Source: Comamonas sp. BIGb0152 (lineage in GTDB: Bacteria > Pseudomonadota > Gammaproteobacteria > Burkholderiales > Burkholderiaceae_C). From it: a DNA stretch of 64,000 nt. Position numbers and translations under genes: made by a program. Below are positions 56,078 through 62,938 of the stretch, piece by piece. The notes under the pieces are model-generated. The model saw nothing but the letters and a program-made list of their open reading frames with translations, was not told the origin of the DNA and ran no database searches. Each line of letters opens with the position of its first letter. Within the stretch, counting starts at the first letter, position 1. The stretch is from assembly GCF_024809975.1 (NCBI RefSeq), contig NZ_JANUDY010000003.1:124001-188000 (forward strand), written 5' to 3'.

Positions 56078-56650
56078 ATGGTAGATGACATGCAAGACGA
56101 CCAAGCCCTGATGCTGGCCTACGCCGGCGGCCAGGTTGCGGCGTTCGAGCAGCTCTACCAGCGCCACAGCCAGCGCTTATGGCGCTACTTTTTCCGCAAC
56201 ACCGGCAATGCTGCGCTGGCCGATGACCTGGCGCAGGAGACCTGGTTTGCCGTGGTCGATGGTGCCCAGCGCTACCAGCCCCAGGCCCAGTTCAGCACCT
56301 GGGCTTTTACCTTGGCCCACCACAAGCTGGTGGACCACTGGCGCCGCCACAAGGCCCACCGCAGCCTAGACGAAGAAGACAGCGAAGGCATGCGCCTGGC
56401 CGAGACCTTGTTTGCCAATTCCGGCTTTGATCCCGAGCGCCTGCAAGGCCGCAAAGACCTGGCCCGCGCCTTGCTCGATGCCCTGGCCCAGCTGCCCCCC
56501 GAACAACGGGAGGCCTTTTTACTGCAAGCCGAGGCCGATATGTCCGTCGCCGACATCGCTGCGGCCACGCAGGTGACCCAGGAAACCGCCAAAAGCCGTT
56601 TGCGCTACGCCCGCGCCAAACTGCGCCAAGCCATCGAGGTGCCCGCATGA
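56078..56650 (+). CDS. ECF-type RNA polymerase sigma factor
   Basis: 190 residues from ATG 56078 (a second ATG four codons on is possible). Region 2 near residues 10-75 (AFEQLYQRHSQRLWRYFFRNTGNAALADDLAQETWFAVVDG, STWAFTLAHHKLVDHWRRH). Region 4 near residues 130-185 (LPPEQREAFLLQAEADMSVADIAAATQVTQETAKSRLRYARAKLR). No Shine-Dalgarno; CATAAT ends 7 nt before the ATG, suggesting a leaderless mRNA. Its stop overlaps the next gene by 4 nt (ATGA), the usual sigma/anti-sigma coupling. Confidence 0.92.
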   Translation: MVDDMQDDQALMLAYAGGQVAAFEQLYQRHSQRLWRYFFRNTGNAALADDLAQETWFAVVDGAQRYQPQAQFSTWAFTLAHHKLVDHWRRHKAHRSLDEEDSEGMRLAETLFANSGFDPERLQGRKDLARALLDALAQLPPEQREAFLLQAEADMSVADIAAATQVTQETAKSRLRYARAKLRQAIEVPA

Positions 56651-57609
56651 ACGCGCAGCAAAACCCCCAGCGGCCCGATGCGCTGGTGCAGCTCTACCGC
56701 GAGGCCAGCGCGCAAGATGCAGGCCCCAGCACCGCCAGCACCGCGCAGATCCTGGCCCATGCGCGCGCGCAGGCGGCGCAGGCCCTGGCCGCAGACGCGG
56801 GGCAGACTGCCACACCGGAAGATTTGCGCAGCACGGCTAAGCAAGACACCCCTTTGCACGGCGAAGCGGCCAACGACCGCCGCTGGTGGTTGCAGGCACT
56901 GGGCAGCCTGGCGGCTATCGGCCTGGTCAGCTGGTTGGCACTGCAGCACCTGCATGAACCCGGTGCGCCGCAGCTCGACGCCCCCCAGCTAGATAGCGCT
57001 CCCAGCACGGCAGAATTTGCGCCTGCTGCTGTGCCTGCGCCCGCTGCAGCCGACATGGCAGCCAGCCCCAGCAGTGCCAAGATCCACAGCGAAGCCGCAC
57101 CCATGGGCAAGGCAGCCAGCAGCTCGGCAGCGGGCACGGACCCGTCCAACGCAAGGCCAGCCTCAGCCATCGCCCCGCCACCGTTGGCAGAGCGCCGTAT
57201 TGCACCGGCACCGGCACCGGCAGCAGCATCTGCACCTGCGCAAGCACCTGCAGCGGCACCACCGCCCATGCCCGCACCGGCGGCTGCCGTCGCGCCAGCC
57301 TATCCTGCCGCGCCAACACCCGCAAAAAACCGGGCTGTTGAAGACGCTCCCGCCCTGGAGCGGGCTGCGCCGCGCTCGCCCGCTGCAGCGGCAGCGGCAT
57401 CTGGCGCGGCGCCCGCTATGCCAGCCCGCCAGGCATTACCCCCTTGCGGACCGGGTCTGAATGCCCAAGCCCTGGCTGAGCAGCGCCGCCGTATTGAGGC
57501 CTATGACAAGGCGCTGGCCGCAAGCTTGCCGCTGCCCGAACGCGCGCCCCTGTGCCAACCTCGCCCTGCGCACGAGGGCGAGCCAGGCCAGCCTTTGGAC
57601 AGCCGCTAA
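56647..57609 (+). CDS. Membrane-anchored Ala/Pro-rich protein, candidate anti-sigma factor
   Basis: 320 residues. The N-terminal ~80 residues are cytoplasmic (PDALVQLYREASAQDAG, TAQILAHARAQAAQAL), one hydrophobic helix spans about 84-102, and a long Ala/Pro low-complexity stretch extends to residue 265. It ends with a short conserved C-terminal piece having QRRRIEAYDKALAASLPLPERAPLC and two Cys. Coupling to the sigma gene makes it the likely anti-sigma factor. The low-complexity DNA is very GC-rich and repetitive. Confidence 0.65.
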   Translation: MNAQQNPQRPDALVQLYREASAQDAGPSTASTAQILAHARAQAAQALAADAGQTATPEDLRSTAKQDTPLHGEAANDRRWWLQALGSLAAIGLVSWLALQHLHEPGAPQLDAPQLDSAPSTAEFAPAAVPAPAAADMAASPSSAKIHSEAAPMGKAASSSAAGTDPSNARPASAIAPPPLAERRIAPAPAPAAASAPAQAPAAAPPPMPAPAAAVAPAYPAAPTPAKNRAVEDAPALERAAPRSPAAAAAASGAAPAMPARQALPPCGPGLNAQALAEQRRRIEAYDKALAASLPLPERAPLCQPRPAHEGEPGQPLDSR

Positions 57610-57669
57610 CCGCCTCAGCACGGACCAATCACGGCCTCAGACAGAACTTCCGCATCACAGCAGCGGCGT

Positions 57670-57695
57670 AAAAAAGCCGGGCATGTCGCCCGGCT
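57670..57695 (-). terminator. Terminator after the siderophore-interacting protein gene
   Basis: AGCCGGGC-GACAT-GCCCGGCT on the minus strand, followed by six T. Confidence 0.85.
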
Positions 57696-57731
57696 GATAG
57701 GGGAAGTCTTCAGGCAGACCTGCCGTCCGCC

Positions 57732-58589
57732 CTAAAGGGCAATACCCAGATCGTCCCAGTCCGCCAGCTGGCCGCCTGCCGCAGTAAATTTTTGGTAGGC
57801 GCTCTGGCGTTCGGCATCAATGTCGGTATTGCTCGCGCCGCGCTTCCAATACCCGGCAATGGCGACATCGGCTTTGTCCAGGCCCTGCTCGGCCTGGAAG
57901 TATTTGCGCAGCGCGCGCATTTCATCGCGCTCGCCCGCGCCCCAGATCACATAGCGCTCAGGGGCCACCAACTGGCGCGCCTGCTGCAGCAACAGATCGC
58001 GGCCGGGCCCTTGCAGCGGCAGGCGTTGCAACTGCAGACCGGGTACGGGCGGCAGCTCTGCCAAGCCATGCACATCGTCGCTGGCAATCCAGCCCAGGCC
58101 GGTCATACCTGCAGGCCAGCGCTGCAAAATGGAGTACAGCGCGGGCAAACCGGAATCATCACAGAATATCGCCACCGGCCGACCTTGCGAGCCTGGCAGC
58201 ACGATGTTGACACGCGGCCCCGTCAATCGAACCTGCTGGCCAATGCCCGCCTGGGCTGCCCAGCGCATCATGGGGCTATCGCCACCATGCATCAGCACAT
58301 CAAACTCGGCACGGCGCGCTTGGGGCTCGAAGCTTCGGACGGTGTAGACCCGCGAGACCGTGGGTGCCTGCAGGTCCGGGTAGACGCGAAACGCCACATT
58401 GGCCTGGTCCCAGACCGGGTCGTCACCCGCATCCCCCAAATGCATACCCACCCGCAGGGTGTGGGGCGAGGGGCGCTGGAGCGACACGATGGTGGCATCA
58501 ACCTGGTGCAGGCCACGCTGGTGTGCTTCATCACGCGGCGCCTGCGATGGGCGGGAAGACGGCAATGGGGAGACGGAGGGCTGGGACAT
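57732..58589 (-). CDS. Siderophore-interacting protein (FAD-dependent ferric reductase)
   Basis: 285 residues from ATG 58589; an in-frame ATG at 58634 would add 15 mostly hydrophobic residues. The SIP FAD-binding domain holds PTVSRVYTVRSFEPQARRAEFDVLMHGGDSPMMRWAAQA. The C-terminal SIP domain has ERYVIWGAGERDEMRALRKYF and AGYWKRGASNTD. Such proteins reduce Fe3+-siderophores in the cytoplasm to release iron. A possible Fur site lies at 58779-58797. No siderophore receptor gene is adjacent. Confidence 0.88.
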   Translation of the reverse strand: MSQPSVSPLPSSRPSQAPRDEAHQRGLHQVDATIVSLQRPSPHTLRVGMHLGDAGDDPVWDQANVAFRVYPDLQAPTVSRVYTVRSFEPQARRAEFDVLMHGGDSPMMRWAAQAGIGQQVRLTGPRVNIVLPGSQGRPVAIFCDDSGLPALYSILQRWPAGMTGLGWIASDDVHGLAELPPVPGLQLQRLPLQGPGRDLLLQQARQLVAPERYVIWGAGERDEMRALRKYFQAEQGLDKADVAIAGYWKRGASNTDIDAERQSAYQKFTAAGGQLADWDDLGIAL

Positions 58590-58778
58590 CGATACAAAGA
58601 CCGCAAGGGCCATCGAGTACGTGGAAAAGAGCATGGCTGGGCGGGAGGCCGATGGTCGGCATACCGGTGGCTAGCAAAAACGACCTTGGAGACCATGGTC
58701 TCGGGTCGCCCCACGATGAAACATTGCACAAAGAAGCGCTGTGGCTGAATCTTTGGATGGGCGGATCATACTTCAATT

Positions 58779-58797
58779 GCGAATGAATATCATTTAA
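58779..58797 (-). promoter_or_regulatory. Possible Fur box upstream of the siderophore-interacting gene
   Basis: GCGAATGAATATCATTTAA matches 12 of 19 positions of the GATAATGATAATCATTATC consensus. Its core is AATGA-ATA-TCATT. It lies in an AT-rich patch about 190 bp before ATG 58589. Plausible from sequence and target function only. Confidence 0.4.
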
Positions 58798-58809
58798 TAC
58801 CCATGGCTT

Positions 58810-59415
58810 TCATGCAGCCTTTGCCCGATCGCCTGCCGCCAGCGCTGCGCCATGCGGCACCCGGATCAGCCTGCTGACATCCACACCATTGCGGGCGGCG
58901 ATGGAAACCAAGCGGGTGTAGGCGGACGCATCGATGCTGGGCGAGCGCGCGAGAATCCAGCAGTACCGGGCCCCATCACCGACCACCACTGCAAGGCCTT
59001 CATCGTGATCGACATGCACCACATGGTAGCCCGCATAAAAAGGCCTGAAAAAGGACACCTTGAGTGACCCGGAGCCTGCATCCGACAAGGGCTTGGCGAT
59101 GGCCGTGGCGGACTTCCAGACCCCGCGCGATGGGTCAAAGCCCCGGTTGGTCACCTGCACGCTGCCGTCAGCCTGCAGCGCATAGTCTGCCGTGCAGGAG
59201 GTCAGGCCCCGCTCAAACACATAGTCGATACGGGCCAGCTCATACCAGTGGCCCATGTACTGCCCCGCATCGAAGTCGCCAACGGGCTGCACGCCTTGGG
59301 GCACCCGCACCCGCTGGCCGGTGTACCACAGTGCCGACACGGCAGCGGTCAACGCCAGGGCCAGCGGCAAGGAGGACGTTTTGGAGGAGGCCGCTGCCTC
59401 CGGTGTGCTGCGCAT
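58810..59415 (-). CDS. Lipocalin family protein (Blc-like)
   Basis: 201 residues; ATG 59415 is preceded by AAGGA. An N-terminal hydrophobic segment (about 17-33) acts as signal or anchor, but there is no lipobox Cys, unlike E. coli Blc. The lipocalin motif is GQYMGHWYELARIDYVFERG near residue 52, with further conserved CTADYAL, NRGFDP and LKVSFFRPFYAGYHV. RYCWILARSPSIDA is the Blc-type third motif. It may bind lysophospholipids or fatty acids in the envelope. Confidence 0.88.
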   Translation of the reverse strand: MRSTPEAAASSKTSSLPLALALTAAVSALWYTGQRVRVPQGVQPVGDFDAGQYMGHWYELARIDYVFERGLTSCTADYALQADGSVQVTNRGFDPSRGVWKSATAIAKPLSDAGSGSLKVSFFRPFYAGYHVVHVDHDEGLAVVVGDGARYCWILARSPSIDASAYTRLVSIAARNGVDVSRLIRVPHGAALAAGDRAKAA

Positions 59416-59554
59416 AAGCTGTTCCTTCCCATAAAAAACCTTTGTACCGCTGATGGCAGTGGAACGGCGTAGGCCCAGCCAATGCCGCGGTCTAGGTCAA
59501 GTCCGACAGTTCAGCACCCGACCCATGATGCCGGGCGCATCTGGCAGCGCCGCA

Positions 59555-60055
59555 TCAGGCGTCCTTGCGGGGCACCACATTCTTGGGCAGCACCAGCAGC
59601 ACAAACAACGCAAACAAGGTGCAAAGAATGGCGGCGGCCTCTTCACCGGCGCCCACAGCCATGCCAATGGCAGCGGTAAACCATATGCCAGCAGCCGTGG
59701 TCAGGCCCTTCACATCCTCGGTATTTTCTTTGGCGGGCTTCAAAATGGCACCGGCACCGAGAAACCCGACCCCGGCTATCAGTCCCTGGATCACCCGGCT
59801 GGAATCCATCGGCGTCATGCCCATCAGCTGCGCCACGGCCAAAAAGGTGGCAGCGCCCATGGCCACCAGCATATGCGTGCGCAGGCCGGCAGCCTTGCCA
59901 CTGGCCTCTCTTTCATAACCCAGCATGCCTCCCAGCAATGCCGCCAGCAACAATTTAAAAATAATGCGCGTCGCTTGCTCAAGATCCGTCAGATCCGACA
60001 GCTCGCCAGCGACGGTGTTCACAATGGTTTGAAACGCGGAGTCAGAAGAGTTCAT
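59555..60055 (-). CDS. MgtC/SapB family membrane protein
   Basis: 166 residues with about four to five transmembrane helices. The family signature ALLGGMLGYEREASGKAAGLRTHMLVAMGAATF lies near residues 39-71, followed by GLIAGVGFLGAGAILK and GLTTAAGIWFTAAIGMAVG. MgtC-like proteins are linked to Mg2+ limitation and to F1F0-ATPase inhibition in some bacteria. This copy lacks the soluble ACT-like C-terminal domain. Confidence 0.92.
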   Translation of the reverse strand: MNSSDSAFQTIVNTVAGELSDLTDLEQATRIIFKLLLAALLGGMLGYEREASGKAAGLRTHMLVAMGAATFLAVAQLMGMTPMDSSRVIQGLIAGVGFLGAGAILKPAKENTEDVKGLTTAAGIWFTAAIGMAVGAGEEAAAILCTLFALFVLLVLPKNVVPRKDA

Positions 60056-60156
60056 GGCTCAGGCCCTGGTGCATCACGCAGCAAAGCGGCCACGTACAAA
60101 GGGCCGCCTGCATGCAGACATAAAAATGGCCTCCCTCGCGTGGGAGGCGGCTTGAA

Positions 60157-60366
60157 TTACCAGCGGTAATTGTTCTTGGTTTCCCAATCCTTGACCTGCT
60201 TTTCTGCGGCATCCTGCGCAATGCCTTCACGCTCCTGGATGCGGCCGACCAGCTGTTCACGCTTGCCATCGACGACATCCAGGTCGTCATTGGTCAGCTT
60301 GCCCCACTGCTCTTGCACCTTGCCTTTGAACTGCTTCCAGTTGCCTTTGATCGTGTCTTCGTTCAT
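60157..60366 (-). CDS. CsbD family protein
   Basis: 69 residues; ATG 60366 has AAGGAG 7 nt upstream. The sequence MNEDTIKGNWKQFKGKVQEQWGKLTNDDLDVVDGK, then EQLVGRIQEREGIAQDAAEKQVKDWE, is a textbook YjbJ/CsbD match. The family is abundant under general stress. It lies about 100 bp upstream of the MgtC gene on the same strand. Confidence 0.93.
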   Translation of the reverse strand: MNEDTIKGNWKQFKGKVQEQWGKLTNDDLDVVDGKREQLVGRIQEREGIAQDAAEKQVKDWETKNNYRW

Positions 60367-60638
60367 CAGTCACTCCTTGAGGGTTAAATGGCTTGTGTGA
60401 AACCAGTGTCCCACCAGCACTGGCAAACCATTGCAGTCACCCAAGCTGCATCGCCGTAAGGACTCTCCCACAGCGCCTCGGTGAGCGACGCCATCCGATT
60501 GCAGCGCCAAGGACAAAAGGGTTTTTACTATGCCCTTTAATTGGGCAGTGCATCGTGCGCAGCGCATACTGGCTGTGGCGACGAGGAGCGGCCTCGCATA
60601 GAACCGGCATTCCAGCGATATTCAAGGAGTTGAAAGCC

Positions 60639-60863
60639 ATGACATATGCATCCAAACCCCTTCCCGCTCAAGCATTGAGCCCGGAAGAGATTCAAGCCCG
60701 TTATGACAAGGATCGGATTTCTTACCCTGATGGCGTTCCCGACTCCCGTATTACCTGGATAGAGAGACCAGAATACAAAGGCAATGAACTCAGCTACCGT
60801 GGCCAAAAACCCAAATCGATTGTGACCCTGGCAAGCACAGTCAGCGTTTTCAAAGCACCGTAG
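60639..60863 (+). CDS. Hypothetical 74-residue protein
   Basis: ATG 60639 has AAGGAG 8 nt upstream, and a strong terminator follows at 60927-60948, so it looks like a genuine monocistronic gene. The protein is hydrophilic with no transmembrane segment; it contains LSPEEIQARYDKDRISYPDG, ITWIERPEYKG and ends KSIVTLASTVSVFKAP. No family was recognised. Base composition is lower in GC than most neighbours. Confidence 0.6.
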   Translation: MTYASKPLPAQALSPEEIQARYDKDRISYPDGVPDSRITWIERPEYKGNELSYRGQKPKSIVTLASTVSVFKAP

Positions 60864-60926
60864 CCCGGATGGAGCCCGTCATGCGCCCCAAACTGCGTGA
60901 CCAGCATGCCCGCATTCCTTCCGATC

Positions 60927-60948
60927 AAGCCCTCTCAGAGGGCTTTTT
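60927..60948 (+). terminator. Intrinsic terminator after the 74-residue gene
   Basis: AAGCCCTC-TCA-GAGGGCTT followed by T residues to 60948. Confidence 0.85.
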
Positions 60949-61050
60949 CCATGGTCGCAATGGCCTGGCGGTGGCCACCTGCTTTGTAAGCTGAGCGCAG
61001 GACTGCGATGTTAGGATGGCGGCTCGCAAACACAACCCTCTCTTTGTCTG

Positions 61051-61347
61051 ATGCCTCCCCTGACCGATGCGCTTGCAGCGCATGCAACGCCGCTTGCAGG
61101 AAAACTCTCGAACCGCGCATTCAATGCCTTGGCCCGCCACAACATCACCACGGTCGAAGAAGTCATGGCCGCCTATCCCGAGCGCCTGCTCAAACTGGCA
61201 GGTTTTGGCCTGCAATCCCTGCGCGAGGTTGAGGCCGTGTTCTTTCCTGGCCAGCGCTATCTGGCCGAACTCAAAGACGGCCAGCGCCCCACCAAGAAGA
61301 TGCATGACGCCCCGCTGGCGGCCCTGGGCCTGGAAGCTGCACGCTGA
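61051..61347 (+). CDS. Stand-alone RNA polymerase alpha-CTD-like protein
   Basis: 98 residues. Residues 19-65 (LSNRAFNALARHNITTVEEVMAAYPERLLKLAGFGLQSLREVEAVF) follow the helix-hairpin-helix pattern of the RNA polymerase alpha C-terminal domain. Positions equivalent to E. coli R265, N268 and S299, which contact UP-element DNA, are conserved as R22, N25 and S56; K298 is Q. The N-terminal assembly domain is absent, so it would be a free DNA-binding module. Similar small proteins occur in other proteobacteria without known function. Confidence 0.75.
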   Translation: MPPLTDALAAHATPLAGKLSNRAFNALARHNITTVEEVMAAYPERLLKLAGFGLQSLREVEAVFFPGQRYLAELKDGQRPTKKMHDAPLAALGLEAAR

Positions 61348-61595
61348 GCGCTTGGCTTGCCAGTAGGCGGTGTGCAGCCTGAGAACCCGCAACTTTTGCG
61401 CTGCAGATTTTGCGCCATGCCCCCGCTGCGCAGGCCATGCCTGTGCTGGCCCGATCTGCGGATCCAACAGAGCTCTAGCGCCCTCACCGCCCAGCAGCCG
61501 ATGGCCGCGCGCAACCCCAGCGCGCCCTGCCTGTGCTGGCGGCCCCGGCCAAACTGACCGGGCCGGCTCGCATAACGGCCACCTCCTCTATCCAC

Positions 61596-61829
61596 CATCC
61601 CCCATCCCCATACGGCACCCGCCAGCGGCGTGCCAGACACGAATACAAAACCCGCGCGTGTGAGCAACCACACCAAGCAACGGTGGCCGTCGCGCCAGAC
61701 CGTGGCGGCGTGCTGCGCAAAGGAAACAGCCCAAGCCGTTACCGCCAGGGCGGCAGCCACGGCCGACAACAGCAGCCATGTGCCCAGCTGTGTAGCCGTG
61801 CAAGGGAGTGGAATGAAAAGGGTTTGGGC
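61596..61829 (-). pseudogene. Possible truncated membrane-protein remnant abutting MITE copy B
   Basis: A reading frame with two hydrophobic stretches (LLLSAVAAALAVTAWAV, then VFVSGTPLAGAVWGW) is open leftward from the MITE end. Its first stop upstream is the TAG of the MITE border, and no ATG or GTG start is left. It fits a gene whose 5' end was displaced by insertion, but codon use further on is not convincing. Weak call. Confidence 0.2.
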
Positions 61830-61995
61830 CTAGGGACCCTCTGCAAAACTCCCTGCCGTGGTCTGAACGCGGTCTCGGGCGATCCGCTACGTTGTCTTTC
61901 TTGTCAATAGCCTGCTATTGACAAGAAAGACGCCTTGCGGCTCATCCCGATCCGCGCCCATCCCGTTGGGCGAGGTTTTTGCAGAGGATCCCTAG
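61830..61995. mobile_element. MITE-like element, copy B
   Basis: 166 bp bounded by CTAG on both sides. The left end is CTAGGGACCCTCTGCAAAAC and the reverse complement of the right end is CTAGGGATCCTCTGCAAAAA, matching at 18 of 20 positions. In the centre is a perfect 17-bp inverted repeat (61894-61910 with 61915-61931) with a CCTG loop. It aligns with the reverse complement of copy A (21680-21848). No transposase is encoded. The perfect stem suggests it is the younger of the two copies or that the hairpin is under selection. Confidence 0.8.
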
Positions 61996-62373
61996 CGTTC
62001 AAAGCGCGACATCATCGGCTTGGCCCTGCAAGAAATGCTTGCGCGACAAGCGCTACAGCCCCAAGCCAGGTCAGGTGCTGTAGCCGTCATCAGTCGCATG
62101 GTGCGGCGGTTAAGCAGCAACATCATCTCCTGGCGACGAATACCGACTTGCTAGCATTTCCATGCCCGAGCCTGGAGTGCTGCCCCTTTGCCCATCGCTT
62201 GCCGCTGTGCGCGACCACAGCCGTTCCGTCAAAGCCCGGCCTGGCCCGATGCTGGTGTGCTTCGTGCGTGGCAGATCAGGGCAAAAAATACAAAGGCCCA
62301 GGCCAAAACATGGGCCCAAAGCCAAGCCGCGTGCGAGCTACACAGGAGCCTCTAGCCCCCGTGCAATCCCGCA
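61996..62373. other. Intergenic region right of MITE copy B
   Basis: 378 bp. No convincing gene; short open frames on both strands lack codon bias and ribosome-binding sites. The right part holds the terminator of the minus-strand gene at 62374. Confidence 0.4.
62284..62316 (-). terminator. Terminator after the 124-residue membrane protein gene
   Basis: On the minus strand GGCCCA and TGGGCC (10-nt loop) are followed by TTTGTATTTTTT. Confidence 0.7.
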
Positions 62374-62748
62374 CTATTTCGTGGCCGCAAAGCGCACAAG
62401 ATTTTGAATATCGCTATTCCAGCCCTCCACCGCCAGCTTTTCGCCACCGTGGAAAAGCACATCGGCCTTGATCGTCTTCTTGGAGTAAAACGAGCCGGCA
62501 ATGGCAATAACCAGTCCGATCAGCGAACCCATTGGCCCAAAGACCAGCCAGCCCACCAGCATGAGCATGGGAATGCCAATCAGAAGGCTAAAAACGGAGA
62601 ACTTGGTCTCTTTATTGACCTCGGAGTTCACCGATGCGACCTCACTGGCTGCAAACGATTTCTCGACGGCGCCGTTGATGTAAAGCCGATTGTCTTGACC
62701 CACATACGCCTTGCCATGGACGCCAAAGCTACCACCTGTAATCTTCAT
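62374..62748 (-). CDS. Hypothetical membrane protein, 124 residues
   Basis: The N-terminal ~45 residues look soluble and beta-rich (MKITGGSFGVHGKAYVGQDNRLYINGAVEKSF). A helical hairpin follows at about 53-88 (SVFSLLIGIPMLMLVGWLVFGPMGSLIGLVIAIAGSF). The C-terminus KTIKADVLFHGGEKLAVEGWNSDIQNLVRF is again soluble. No family recognised. GC content is lower than in the neighbours, which together with the adjacent MITE hints at an accessory locus. Confidence 0.6.
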   Translation of the reverse strand: MKITGGSFGVHGKAYVGQDNRLYINGAVEKSFAASEVASVNSEVNKETKFSVFSLLIGIPMLMLVGWLVFGPMGSLIGLVIAIAGSFYSKKTIKADVLFHGGEKLAVEGWNSDIQNLVRFAATK

Positions 62749-62938
62749 GAACCCTCGTGTTGCGAAGCAGGCATGCTACCAAATGAAACTACTTTCTAGC
62801 GGTTTGCCCCTTTCAAAGCGCAAGCCGCCGTGCGCCGCCGATCCGACTGCAGCGCGTCAGTGTGGCTTGCGTCTGATGAACCGCCCATGGCGCGCCCTAT
62901 AAGATACTGGCATGACTACGTGTCCAGGGAGTGAGTAC

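Noticed and set aside
60935..61120. 61-codon minus-strand frame ending inside the terminator at 60927-60948
   Set aside because: It reads through the promoter region of the alpha-CTD-like gene and its stop lies in the terminator stem; no ribosome-binding site seen.
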